NCBI GenBank assembly: GCA_934370925.1
Contig: CAKRNG010000018.1
Location: 1-45,233, forward strand
DNA: 45,233 bases
Direction of reading: 5' to 3'
From: an uncultured Lacticaseibacillus sp.
GTDB taxonomy: Bacteria; Bacillota; Bacilli; Lactobacillales; Lactobacillaceae
A program made the position numbers and the translations under genes. Below the pieces are notes generated by a model, which was given only the letters and a program-made list of their open reading frames with translations, was not told the origin of the DNA and did no database searches. Below are positions 16,382-25,911 of this stretch, piece by piece. Numbering within the stretch: the first letter of the stretch is position 1; every line of letters begins with the position of its first letter.

Positions 16382-17101
16382 CTAATTACTGCTCAGGTGG
16401 GAGGCGTGGAAGTAAAACTGCATGTCTGGGTAGACGAAGTAGGTGGTGGAGTAATTGAAGAGTGCCGTGTTGCCGTGGAAGTTGAGTTGACTGAGGGCCA
16501 TGACGGGTGTGCCCACCTCTTTGCCTAGCAGTGACGCTTGATCGGCTTGCAGTTCGGCCATGCTGATGTAGTGTTCACTACTCGTCGTTTGAATGCCGTA
16601 CGTTTCCTTCAAGAAGTCGAAGATGGAGTGGTTGACTGCCTCAACCGTAATGACGGGAATGACGCTCGTTAGGTAGTAAGCCTGTTCGAGTGAGTATTCG
16701 ATCTTATCCAAGAAGCGGACACGGACCACGCGGTAAAGTTCGGTGCCATCAGGAATGCTCATGGTCCGAGCAAGTGGGTGGTCGGCTAGAATTTTGTCGA
16801 AAGTGACCACGTGGGACGTCAGGTGGTAGTCCGGGCTGTGCATGGCAATACCCGTTCCGACAGAGAGATTAAGGATGGCCTTCGAGGAGCTAGGAAGCTG
16901 GTTAATGTAGTAGCCCGACCCCTGAACGCGGCGCAGGAGACCGCGTTGATAAACAACGTCAATCGCCCGCCGAATTGTATTCCGGCTGACTTGATACGTA
17001 TCCATGAGTGTTTTTTCGGTGGGGAGCTTCTGTTCGAATTCACCCCGATTAATTTGTGCAATAATATCTTCTGCAATATCGTGATACACAATGTTCACCA
17101 T
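16382..17101 (-). CDS. GntR-family regulator with UTRA domain (second)
   Basis: Transcription factor of 239 aa with an N-terminal winged helix (LPTEKTLMDTYQVSRNTIRR) and a UTRA effector domain. It is divergent from the EIIB/EIIA genes, which it probably regulates. The ATG at 17101 has only a weak ribosome site (aacgg). An in-frame GTG directly follows it, so the exact start is uncertain. The upstream sequence tatagtcgatataggttct resembles that at 15390-15412, suggesting cross- or autoregulation within the pair. Confidence 0.9.
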   Translation of the reverse strand: MVNIVYHDIAEDIIAQINRGEFEQKLPTEKTLMDTYQVSRNTIRRAIDVVYQRGLLRRVQGSGYYINQLPSSSKAILNLSVGTGIAMHSPDYHLTSHVVTFDKILADHPLARTMSIPDGTELYRVVRVRFLDKIEYSLEQAYYLTSVIPVITVEAVNHSIFDFLKETYGIQTTSSEHYISMAELQADQASLLGKEVGTPVMALSQLNFHGNTALFNYSTTYFVYPDMQFYFHASHLSSN

Positions 17102-17108
17102 CCGTTTT

Positions 17109-17131
17109 TATAGTCGATATAGGTTCTATTG
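17109..17131 (-). promoter_or_regulatory. Possible GntR operator before the second regulator
   Basis: tatagtcgat followed by ataggttct recurs with slightly different spacing at 15390-15412. It lies 8 bases outside the regulator start, in a position suited to autoregulation. Confidence 0.4.
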
Positions 17132-17341
17132 CCACTATTGTACGCTAATCGGCCCTGAAAGTAATATTAAAGTTTTTCGGCAACGTTTAATTCGTATCGT
17201 TATTTAGAAAATTCACCTCAAAATAAAATTTGTAAGCACTTGCGAAATTTGTACCTACGTATTATGATTGATTCGCAGAGATGAAAGCGGTTGCCGGAAT
17301 AATCGTGGTTGAACGAGGCTATTTGGAGAAAGAGAGAATGA

Positions 17342-17665
17342 ATGATGGCAGATAAAACAATTATGTTGGTGTGCAATGCAGGGATGTCTACGAGTCTCTT
17401 AGTCTCGAAGATGAAAAAGGCTGCGGAAGCGGATGGTGTGGATGCACACATCTTCGCCACGGCGTCGAACGGGGTTAAAAACGAGCTGGCAGAACAGCAC
17501 CCGGACGTGCTCATGCTTGGACCTCAAGTTCGGTACATGGCAAACGACCTCAAGTCTGAGCTGGATATTCCGGTTGAGGTAATTAATATGCAAGATTACG
17601 GCCTGATGAATGGCGAAAAAGTTCTGCAGGCGGCTCTCGGCTTGATCGAGGCAGCGCAGGCATAA
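17342..17665 (+). CDS. celA: PTS EIIB, lactose/cellobiose family
   Basis: Cytoplasmic phosphocarrier of 107 aa that takes phosphate from EIIA and passes it to the sugar in EIIC. The phosphorylated Cys is C11 in IMLVCNAGMSTSLLV, the hallmark of cellobiose-type EIIB. It starts at ATG 17342 (ATG 17345 is also possible), with GGAG about 14 bases upstream and AGAGAG nearer. Upstream, tgtaagcacttgcg (17231-17244) loosely resembles a cre site. EIIA follows after a large hairpin. The matching EIIC may be the one at 8.5 kb. Confidence 0.93.
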   Translation: MMADKTIMLVCNAGMSTSLLVSKMKKAAEADGVDAHIFATASNGVKNELAEQHPDVLMLGPQVRYMANDLKSELDIPVEVINMQDYGLMNGEKVLQAALGLIEAAQA

Positions 17666-17686
17666 AGACGTCAGCATCAGCGCGTG

Positions 17687-17741
17687 TACTGGACCCATTC
17701 CAGACGTATCAGTCAGAAGGGTCTGGAATGGCTGTCCAGTA
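17687..17741 (+). other. Strong intercistronic hairpin between EIIB and EIIA
   Basis: tactggacccattccagac pairs with gtctggaatgg-ct-gtccagta across a 15-base loop, with only two bases bulged. There is no T run, so it is more likely an mRNA-processing or stability element than a terminator. An ATG in frame with EIIA (17728) is buried in the right arm. Confidence 0.7.
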
Positions 17742-17760
17742 TGAGAAGGGACGGTTAATC

Positions 17761-18111
17761 GTGGCGGAAGAAAAAGAACAGGATTTAGAAGTGATTATGG
17801 GCCTCATTGTGAATGGCGGAAATGCAAAAAGTTCCGCATTCGAAGCAATTAGGGCAGCAAAAGACGGGGATTTTGAACAGGCGGATGCAAAGCTAAAGGA
17901 AGCCGATGATTTTCTCGTTGAAGCGCATAATTCACAGACGTCGATGCTGACGGCAGAGGCGAATGGCGACCACGCAAAGGTCACGTTACTGACGGTACAC
18001 TCACAGGACCACCTGATGAATGCCATCACGTTCCGCGACTTGGCGGGGGAAATCGTTGATTTGTATAAGAAGTTACAGAGCGGCGCAAAGCGGGTAGAAG
18101 GTGAGGATTAA
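17761..18111 (+). CDS. celC: PTS EIIA, lactose/cellobiose family
   Basis: Cytoplasmic phosphocarrier of 116 aa that forms a helical trimer and passes phosphate from HPr to EIIB. The active His is H80 and the metal-site Asp D83, in TVHSQDHLM. I chose GTG 17761 because AAGGGA lies 9 bases upstream and the protein then has the usual N-terminus. The ATG at 17728 would add 11 residues and lies inside the hairpin stem. The last 11-12 codons (QSGAKRVEGED) lie inside the first unit of a D-repeat array, so the repeat forms the C-terminus of the protein. Confidence 0.9.
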   Translation: MAEEKEQDLEVIMGLIVNGGNAKSSAFEAIRAAKDGDFEQADAKLKEADDFLVEAHNSQTSMLTAEANGDHAKVTLLTVHSQDHLMNAITFRDLAGEIVDLYKKLQSGAKRVEGED

Positions 18112-18442
18112 CGTGGAAATAGCAGAGGGGATGCGCTTTCCCCGGCGGCTATTTCCGGGTTAACCGGAATCTTCTGCTTTGCAGAGCTCGACTAAGAAAC
18201 AGAGCGGCGCAACCCGGTAGCTTTTGAGCATTAGCATGAAGGTGACGGAGGTGGTGTACTGCCACCGCAGTCAGCTTTGGGCTAAGCGGAAAAAGCTGGG
18301 ATGCAGAGCTCGACTAAGAAACAGAGCGGCGCAACCCGGTAGCTTTTGAGCATTAGCATGAAGGTGACGGAGGTGGTGTACTGCCACCGCAGTCAGCTTT
18401 GGGCTAAGCGGAAAAAGCTGGGATGCAGAGCTCGACTAAGAA
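18075..18442 (+). repeat. D-module tandem array, three units of about 122 bases
   Basis: Units lie at 18075-18198, 18199-18320 and 18321-18442. The last two look identical by eye. The first is diverged but keeps the same layout: acagagcggcgcaa at the start, a stem, an inner hairpin, and gcagagctcgactaagaa at the end. Stem pairs differ between units yet stay paired: gaaatagc / gctatttc in the first, tgacggaggtgg / ccaccgcagtca in the others. Unit 1 includes the end of the EIIA gene. A homologous module lies inside the C element at 20.0-20.3 kb. Confidence 0.85.
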
Positions 18443-18460
18443 ACAAACGCAATTGAATAA

Positions 18461-18494
18461 ACGGGCCGATGCTTATTTTGTCGGTCCGTTTTTG
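18461..18494 (+). terminator. Terminator after the EIIB-EIIA transcript
   Basis: Stem acgggccga / tcggtccgt followed by tttttgc, after the D array and before the second GH1 gene. Confidence 0.75.
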
Positions 18495-18547
18495 CATTCG
18501 CGGGAATACAGTGGATGGTTTACACAATAAAAGGATCAGGAAGGTGA

Positions 18548-19996
<1,449 letters not shown>

Positions 19997-20020
19997 ATTT
20001 CTAAAGCGTGGGTACGTCAT

Positions 20021-20296
20021 AAGTCCAAAGCACACGAACATTACATCTAGTCGAGCTACGTGCCCCAGAAGTCTGCGCTTAACCCAGAATTGATTGCGGC
20101 GGAAATGCACCGCCTCCATCAATTCTACGTTAATGCTCAACTTCTGACCGAGGCACTTCGCTCTGCCTGTGATTCGTCGCGCGCCAGAAGACTGCCCCCT
20201 AACATACAAAGCAGGCCTGGTGTAAATCCTAAGTTCGGGATTTTCACCGGGCCTGCTTTGTATACCGGGACCAAACCGTCTTCTGGCGCAGCCTCG
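20021..20296 (-). repeat. C element in reverse orientation with an internal D module
   Basis: Read on the - strand: gaggctgcgccagaagacgg, the loop with cccgaacttagg, arm agtcttctggcgc, then a D module of about 120 bases. The D module has gaattgatggaggcgg / ccgccgcaatcaattc with outer pairing agaagt / acttct, and ends gcacgtagctcgac. The C right end (gatgtaatgttcgtgtgc, then tttggacttat) follows. It is the only copy seen that shows where D sits inside C. The rest of the 400-base gap between GH1 and the peptidase gene holds only the peptidase promoter. Confidence 0.75.
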
Positions 20297-20338
20297 TTTT
20301 TGTACAGAAGCGTTTCAAAGGTCGAAGCAGGTGATTAA

Positions 20339-20367
20339 TTGTATTAATATTCGCTATTTGGTATAAT
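20339..20367 (+). promoter_or_regulatory. Promoter of the M20 peptidase gene
   Basis: TTGTAT (20339-20344), a 17-base spacer and perfect TATAAT (20362-20367). Confidence 0.75.
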
Positions 20368-20400
20368 CACCACAGTTGATGCAATGGAGGAGCGATTAAG

Positions 20401-21558
20401 ATGGATAAAATCAACAACAGCGATGCAATCAAGCTACTACAACAAGTGATGCGGATTCCGACTGTGGGTGCGGATGAAAGCAAGGTGGCGGATGTGCTGG
20501 CTGAAAAGGTACAGCCGCTTGTGGATGCCGGATTGGTCCGGCTGACGCGTTTGCCTTACGCGCCGGGACGGGATAACTTGATTTTGGTTGCTGGACCCGA
20601 GACGGCCACCACGAAACTGGGCATCGATGGCCACATGGATGTTGTTGAGGCGGGGGATCCGGAAAAATGGCAGCATGATCCGTTTGGGGCGGAGATTGTG
20701 GACGGCATCCTTTACGGTCGTGGCGCAACGGACATGAAGGCGGGCCTCATCGCATCGTTCGTCGCGTTCTACAATCTTGTTGCGTCGGGCGTTGAACTTA
20801 AAAGTCAGCTACATTTTTTCGCAACGGTTGGGGAAGAAGTCGACAACTATGGTGCGCGTCAATTGGCGGCAGCGGGGTACAACGAAGCACTCACGGGGCT
20901 CATCGTGTGTGAACCAAGCGGCCCGCAAATCGAGCCGACAACGCGGGGAATTATTGATTACACTGTGACGGCGGTTGGGAAGGCCGCGCATTCTTCAACC
21001 CCAGAGGACGGTGCGAATGCCATTGCGGGTTTGCTTGCTTACAATACGGCAACCATGACCGCAACGGCTCCATTGACGGCACGCGTGGATTCGATGCTCG
21101 GACACGCAACGCACAGCATTACCCTCATCAATGGGGGGAATCAGGTCAACATCATCCCTGAATTTGCGTCACTGCGCGGCAATATCCGCACCACGCCGGA
21201 AGCAGACAACGCGGCGTTCACGGCGGCCCTTGAAGCGGCGGTTGCTGAAGCAAACACGATGGTGCCAGGTGTGACGTTGACGCTGAGTGTGGATTCCACG
21301 TTACCATCAGTTGGCAGTCCTGCTGACAACCGACTTGTGCAGACAATCCAGGCAGCGCGGGTGGCGCAGGGGATGGCTGAAGTACCCGTTGTTGGTGGCA
21401 CAGGCATTTGCGATGCCGCGCTACTTTTGCGGCCGGGGATGGATATGGCAGAGTACGGACCGGGGAATGACACGTCGCACCAAACGGACGAGAACGTGGC
21501 GATTGCGGATTTTACGGAGGCAATTGAGACGTACACAACCATCTTTTCTACGTACTAG
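20401..21558 (+). CDS. M20 metallopeptidase (DapE/ArgE-like)
   Basis: Zinc-dependent amidohydrolase of 385 aa, cytoplasmic. Metal ligands of the family are visible: H78 in GHMDV, D111 in GRGATDMKAG, E146 (with catalytic E145) in VGEEVD, E171 in CEPSG and the last His in DTSHQTDE. A dimerisation (lid) domain spans about 175-285. The closest functional classes are succinyl-diaminopimelate desuccinylase and acetylornithine deacetylase; no lysine or arginine genes adjoin to decide. It starts at ATG 20401 with GGAGG upstream. The E repeat begins right after the stop codon. Confidence 0.88.
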   Translation: MDKINNSDAIKLLQQVMRIPTVGADESKVADVLAEKVQPLVDAGLVRLTRLPYAPGRDNLILVAGPETATTKLGIDGHMDVVEAGDPEKWQHDPFGAEIVDGILYGRGATDMKAGLIASFVAFYNLVASGVELKSQLHFFATVGEEVDNYGARQLAAAGYNEALTGLIVCEPSGPQIEPTTRGIIDYTVTAVGKAAHSSTPEDGANAIAGLLAYNTATMTATAPLTARVDSMLGHATHSITLINGGNQVNIIPEFASLRGNIRTTPEADNAAFTAALEAAVAEANTMVPGVTLTLSVDSTLPSVGSPADNRLVQTIQAARVAQGMAEVPVVGGTGICDAALLLRPGMDMAEYGPGNDTSHQTDENVAIADFTEAIETYTTIFSTY

Positions 21559-21836
21559 CACTTTGGCGGTGGTGGTGTGTTTGAGGCCGGTGCGCACTGG
21601 CGGTCTCCGTTGCGGGCTTAGGGGGCCGGAACGTGGTGTGGCCGGCACTGGCGATGTCCAGAGCTCTAAGCGGTAAACCGCCAAGAGCTTCTGGCTCCAG
21701 CCGCTGACGCGTCTTCCACCTGAAAAAAAAGCCTTGGCTCGCTGCGCTCTCGCAAGTCTTCCTTTTCGCCAGTCTGACCAAAACCCGGTCAGACTTCCAC
21801 CACTTGGCCCCCACGCCCTCCACTCCGACCGCCAGT
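21559..21836 (+). repeat. E element with an embedded inverted M5 module
   Basis: Outer arms actggcggtc / gaccgccagt. The core ccaccacttggcccccacgc precedes the right arm, and ggctcgctgcgctc is shared with the E copy at 13.2 kb. Inside, tccagagctctaagcgg / ccgccaagagcttctgg is an inverted version of module M5 of the A family. It starts immediately after the peptidase stop. Confidence 0.7.
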
Positions 21837-22090
21837 ACGTACCTACATAGATTAGGTGGATAAATCTCCCCCTCTATTTATTTAGGGAAAAACCTTTTCA
21901 GGCGGGACATTCGCGGCTGCGCGCGAATGTCTTATCGAGGATAGATTTGCTCACTATGGACTGTTTTACTTGCAAAGTATCCTCCGAGGCCTAACGTAAT
22001 CATCCAGCAGATGGTTGCAGCGCAAGGAGCGACAGCGACGTTGCGTCAATATCTTTTCATTCAAGCAAGAAGATGATTGGTGGAAGATGT
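21837..22090. other. Non-coding spacer with one GC-rich hairpin
   Basis: The hairpin gacattcgcg / cgcgaatgtc (21906-21931) occupies the place where a B repeat lies in the two other E-A regions. It has no T run. I see no gene. Confidence 0.4.
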
Positions 22091-22323
22091 AGGCAGTTGT
22101 GGGGGGAAGTTCGGCGGAGGTTTTGGGGTGCGGAAGTAGTGAAGGTATCTTGGCGGTTTACCGCCTAGATACGGGCCGACTTTGAGACTGGCTGACCGGG
22201 TTTGTCAGACAGGCTCAAAGCGAGGTGGAATAATTATGACCGGTCTTTGGTAATAATTATGGAACCGTGCCCCACTACTGGAGACACGCCAAAACCGGAG
22301 TCGAACTTGCCCCCACAACTGCC
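22091..22323 (+). repeat. A element without M5
   Basis: Outer arms ggcagttgtgggggg / cccccacaactgcc. It contains M2 (identical to the other copies), M3 and M4 with its own stem aattatgacc / ggtaataatt (22223-22265), then gtgccccactactggagacac. The change in the core (ccactactgg) is matched by gtagtg on the left arm where other copies have gtggtg. Confidence 0.85.
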
Positions 22324-22395
22324 GTGCCCGTACCCAATAACCGCCGACTTTCTCGCAAACGCTGCCAAATAATTAGTGCGGATGTGAAAATAGTG

Positions 22396-22404
22396 TGGTA
22401 TTCT
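22396..22404 (+). promoter_or_regulatory. Extended -10 promoter of the symporter gene
   Basis: TGGTATTCT resembles an extended -10 element, about 100 bases before the start codon and 72 bases after the A element. No clear -35 box. Confidence 0.4.
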
Positions 22405-22502
22405 GAGGTTTCTGACATTTCATTCTTGAGGTGACTGCGAGGCGACACGATTGGCGGTCGGTGAAGCAGCACCCAAACACAAATATAGGGGTTGATATCG
22501 CA

Positions 22503-23741
22503 ATGCTTAGTTGGTTAAAGAACTACCGCGACACACTGTCACTGCTCGCGGGGGTTATTATTGGGGGAATTGTTGGTCTTGTCATGGGGGAGCAAGCAAG
22601 CGTCTTGCAACCATTTGGACAACTATTCCTGAATCTGATGTACATGGTGCTCATTCCGCTCGTGTTCTTCTCCATCGCGAACGCAATTGGGCAAATGACG
22701 AACGGGCAACGTCTGGGGCGTATCCTGATTTCGACGGTCCTTGTGTTCCTGTTTACGGCGGTGGTTGCCGCTGTGGTTGGTTACTTAGGTGTCCGGCTCT
22801 TCCCGCTCATTAATTCGGGGGACGTTTCGCACCTGAAGCACCTGATGGGTCACGTTAAGACAACGACGAACGACACGCCAATGCTGCAACAAATCGTGGA
22901 AATGTTCACGGTTGATGATTTCAGCAAGGTTTTGTCCAAGGACTACATGTTGCCAGCCATCCTGTTTTCCCTGTTGTTCGGGGTCGCAACCTCGACGAGC
23001 GGGAAGGCTGCCGAACCTTTCCGTCAGTTCTTAGCGAGCGGGAACGTGGTCGTGCTCAAGATTATCAAGTACATCATGTACTACGCGCCATTTGGTCTGG
23101 GTTGCTACTTTGCCTCCATCGTGGGGAGCTTGGGGAGCCAGATCATCGGGGGCTACGTGCACGCGTTCGTTCTGTACGTCGCGCTTTCTGTGATTTACTT
23201 CTTTGGGGTCATGACCCTGTACGCGTTCCTTGCATACGGACGCGGGGGCATTCGGACATTCTGGAAACACGTGGGGGTGCCTGCCATCACGGCCATCGCC
23301 ACGAGTTCGAGTGCGGCAAGTATTCCAGCGAACCTGACGTATACGCGTAAGATGGGTATCTCGAACGATATTGTGGATACGGTCATTCCTTTGGGAGCGA
23401 ATATTCACAAGGACGGTTCCGTCATTGGGGGGATTTTCAAAGTTTCCTTCCTGTTCCTGCTGTTCGGACGGGACATCAATAGTATTGGCAGTATCCTCGC
23501 AATTGTTGGGGGCGGGTTCTTTGTCGGTGCCGTTATGGGGGCAATCCCGGGCGGTGGGATGGTCGCGGAAACGCTGATTGTCTCAATGTTTGGCTTCCCA
23601 ACGAATGCCATTCCGCTGATTTTGATCATCTCAACAATTATCGATATCCCCGCAACGTTACTGAACTCAACGGGGAACGTGGCGTCTGCAATGATGGTTT
23701 CCCGTTTGGTGGAACCAAAGAAGACGTTAACGGATAAATAG
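22503..23741 (+). CDS. Dicarboxylate/amino acid:cation symporter (DAACS)
   Basis: Membrane importer of the glutamate/aspartate (SLC1-like) family, 412 aa. The family features are visible: the serine-rich hairpin ATSSSAASIPANL, then VIPLGANIHKDGSVIGG, and a final helix with TLLNSTGNVASAMMVSR. Such proteins couple uptake of acidic amino acids, dicarboxylates or sometimes Ser/Thr to Na+ or H+. I chose ATG 22503 because AGGGG lies 10 bases upstream; earlier in-frame starts lack a ribosome site. Single gene, followed by tRNA-Val. The substrate cannot be read from the sequence. Confidence 0.92.
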   Translation: MLSWLKNYRDTLSLLAGVIIGGIVGLVMGEQASVLQPFGQLFLNLMYMVLIPLVFFSIANAIGQMTNGQRLGRILISTVLVFLFTAVVAAVVGYLGVRLFPLINSGDVSHLKHLMGHVKTTTNDTPMLQQIVEMFTVDDFSKVLSKDYMLPAILFSLLFGVATSTSGKAAEPFRQFLASGNVVVLKIIKYIMYYAPFGLGCYFASIVGSLGSQIIGGYVHAFVLYVALSVIYFFGVMTLYAFLAYGRGGIRTFWKHVGVPAITAIATSSSAASIPANLTYTRKMGISNDIVDTVIPLGANIHKDGSVIGGIFKVSFLFLLFGRDINSIGSILAIVGGGFFVGAVMGAIPGGGMVAETLIVSMFGFPTNAIPLILIISTIIDIPATLLNSTGNVASAMMVSRLVEPKKTLTDK

Positions 23742-23763
23742 TTAAATTTCACAAGAAAAAAGC

Positions 23764-23792
23764 TAGACAAGTATGCGCCCATTGTGTATTAT
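23764..23792 (+). promoter_or_regulatory. tRNA-Val promoter
   Basis: TAGACA (23764-23769), a 17-base spacer and TATTAT (23787-23792). Confidence 0.7.
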
Positions 23793-23818
23793 AAATACAT
23801 GCTCAAACGGGCACATAT

Positions 23819-23891
23819 GGAGGATTAGCTCAGTTGGGAGAGCGTCTGCCTTACAAGCAGAGGGTCACAGGTTCGAGCCCTGTATCCTCCA
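23819..23891 (+). tRNA. tRNA-Val (anticodon UAC)
   Basis: Complete cloverleaf. The acceptor stem is GGAGGAT / ATCCTCC with discriminator A, the D arm is in TTAGCTCAGTTGGGAGAGC, the anticodon stem is TCTGC / GCAGA with loop CTTACAA, and the T arm contains GGTTCGAGCC. The anticodon TAC reads valine. CCA is not encoded. It is a single tRNA transcription unit with its own promoter and terminator. Confidence 0.97.
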
Positions 23892-23896
23892 TCATG

Positions 23897-23932
23897 AAAA
23901 AAACCACCTAGGAAATCCTAGGTGGTTTTTTG
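23897..23932 (+). terminator. tRNA-Val terminator
   Basis: Stem aaaaaaccacctagga / tcctaggtggtttttt five bases after the tRNA. Confidence 0.92.
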
Positions 23933-24060
23933 CTATCCCAAAGCAGTAGAAGCAATTGTTGGGCAAAACAAGAATGTAGCAATACGATGAATGTTCCGAG
24001 AACCCCTGACGAGGCGCAGGCCGAGTCGCAAGCGTCAAGGTCTTAAAACGAAGGTGGACG

Positions 24061-25278
24061 CTAGAAGGATGCAGGCAACTTGGCGGAGTGGTTGACGAGC
24101 AGGACGGAGGCGACCCCGCAAATTACCATGATGCCGGCCATCCCCACATCGCCAAGGAGTCCGGAGACGCTGACGAGCGCGCCCGCGATGACGGCGGCGA
24201 TTGGCGAAACGGCCGTGTTTGCACCTGAATAGGCACCGATTTTCTTCGGGTTCATCATGTCGGCCCGCATGGTTTGGTTGGCGGGGACGGTTAGCATTTC
24301 GCCAATGGTCAGAATGATGGCACTCACAGCGAGGGGCCAAAACGATTGCTGAACGAAGGAGCCGGCAAACCCGACGACGAAGAAGGCTGTTCCAATCGCA
24401 TAGGCCTGACGAAGCGTCCAGCGTTCGCTGAGGCGCGTGAAGGCGGACATCATGGTCACAATCATTACGGTGTTAATCAGCGTAATAATGGATAACATGC
24501 GCTGCCCATAAACGTAAATGCCAAAGATGTGGGTACTGTGGAAGGCGTTGCCCAAGTGAACAGCCAGGTAGTAATCGGGCTGGCGGGTGATAACGGAGAG
24601 CAACACGAGGCCGAGGAGGAACACCATGTAGCGACGGTCACTCAGCACCGCCATGTATGATTTCAGGGCACTCCAGACAGAATCGGATTGTGTTTTGGGC
24701 ACCAGCAATGTCTCAGTCATGCCGAAGCGGACGATGCAGAGGTTGAAGATAGAGATACCAATGAGAACGAGTAACAGTTCCAAGAGGTAGTCCCGGAAGA
24801 ACCAGCCCCCAATCGCGGCCCCGAGCATGACGCTGATATTGATAATCCAGTAAATCAGCGCGTAGACATATTTGCGGTTGCGCGGTGTTGAGGAATCAAT
24901 CATCATGGCTTGTTCAGCTGGATCGGCGAGGGAACCACCGACACTTGCGACGAGGAAGGCGATGAACGTCACGCGTGGTTCGTGTAGCCAGGGATTATTC
25001 ATTGCGGCGGCAATCGTGTAGCCTAACGTTAGTAGGATTCCGCCAGCTAACATAATCGGTTTGCGCCCGTGGCTATCCGCCAAGTGTCCGCCATAGAGTC
25101 CCGCAACGAAGCTGAGGACGGAAATTACCATTAAGAGAATCCCCGTGACGACCGCACCGAAATATTTGGCGTAGTAAATCGTCATGTTGGGGTAAATGGA
25201 ACTGTTGAGCAACGCGGCGAGAAACACTGTTAGCGTTCGTAGCTTCAGGTTTCGGTCTAGTTGCATAAATTCTTTCAT
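24061..25278 (-). CDS. MFS transporter (drug-efflux type)
   Basis: Twelve-helix major facilitator protein of 405 aa. Motif A appears as GGHLADSHGRKP in the first cytoplasmic loop, as in multidrug and sugar efflux members. I chose the ATG at 25278 because AGGTG lies about 9 bases upstream; an outer frame start nine codons earlier lacks a ribosome site. It stands alone on the minus strand between tRNA-Val and the OpuA operon. Substrate and direction cannot be deduced; export of a toxic compound is the usual role in this subgroup. Confidence 0.87.
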   Translation of the reverse strand: MKEFMQLDRNLKLRTLTVFLAALLNSSIYPNMTIYYAKYFGAVVTGILLMVISVLSFVAGLYGGHLADSHGRKPIMLAGGILLTLGYTIAAAMNNPWLHEPRVTFIAFLVASVGGSLADPAEQAMMIDSSTPRNRKYVYALIYWIINISVMLGAAIGGWFFRDYLLELLLVLIGISIFNLCIVRFGMTETLLVPKTQSDSVWSALKSYMAVLSDRRYMVFLLGLVLLSVITRQPDYYLAVHLGNAFHSTHIFGIYVYGQRMLSIITLINTVMIVTMMSAFTRLSERWTLRQAYAIGTAFFVVGFAGSFVQQSFWPLAVSAIILTIGEMLTVPANQTMRADMMNPKKIGAYSGANTAVSPIAAVIAGALVSVSGLLGDVGMAGIMVICGVASVLLVNHSAKLPASF

Positions 25279-25305
25279 AAGTCGAACACCTACCAATCTT
25301 GGCAT

Positions 25306-25911
25306 AGTATACCTGAACGAATGCAGTTTGACGTTATTTTGCTTGCAAAAAGTTTGAATATTTCCCGGGTAATAAGTGCTGGTCTGCCGGACGTTGACGC
25401 GTATTGAACGTATTTGGGGCGTGTAGCGGGCGAGTTATCGCAAACCGGGACAAATGGTTAACCTTTTTGATTTCCATAGATGCCACGGCTTCTAAAAATA
25501 CACTGTTTTTGTATTCTTTTTATTATTTGCAATTAAGATGATAATTGAGGCGTGCAGAGATAAATGCTGCTAAAAATGCCCCTTTACGGGCATTTTTAGA
25601 TATTTTGTTTCTCAAAAGTTTCACAAGTTAACGTAACGTTGTCGTGATGCGGTATTAAACGGTTAATAAAGTGGTTGATAATTAGTCGTTTTTGACGCAA
25701 TTTTTCGTCACGAATTTGACACATTTGTTGAAAATATGTGATGGTAGATGGCATAGGTTAGTTTTTTGTTCTGAAAAATATATTTCGGACGTAAAAGCTT
25801 TTTTATTAGTAATAGAAAAGAATTGTTCGAAATCTAACGGACGTAGAAGAGGGCTGGGCGAATCGTCGTTCAGCTCGCCGCGTACAAGTAAAGTGAGTAG
25901 AGGGGAAGCGT
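25306..25911. other. 600-base intergenic region with an orphan hairpin terminator
   Basis: AT-rich DNA between the MFS start and opuAA. At 25570-25599 a perfect 12-bp stem, ctaaaaatgccc / gggcatttttag, is followed by atattttgttt. It looks like an intrinsic terminator with no gene in front of it. TTGACA (25713) and other promoter-like boxes occur nearer opuAA, but none with a convincing partner. It could hold a small RNA or an attenuated leader of the osmoprotectant operon. Confidence 0.4.

Noticed and set aside
18075..18442. CRISPR array
   Set aside because: The units are contiguous with no unique spacers, and they carry internal hairpins. No cas genes are in the window.
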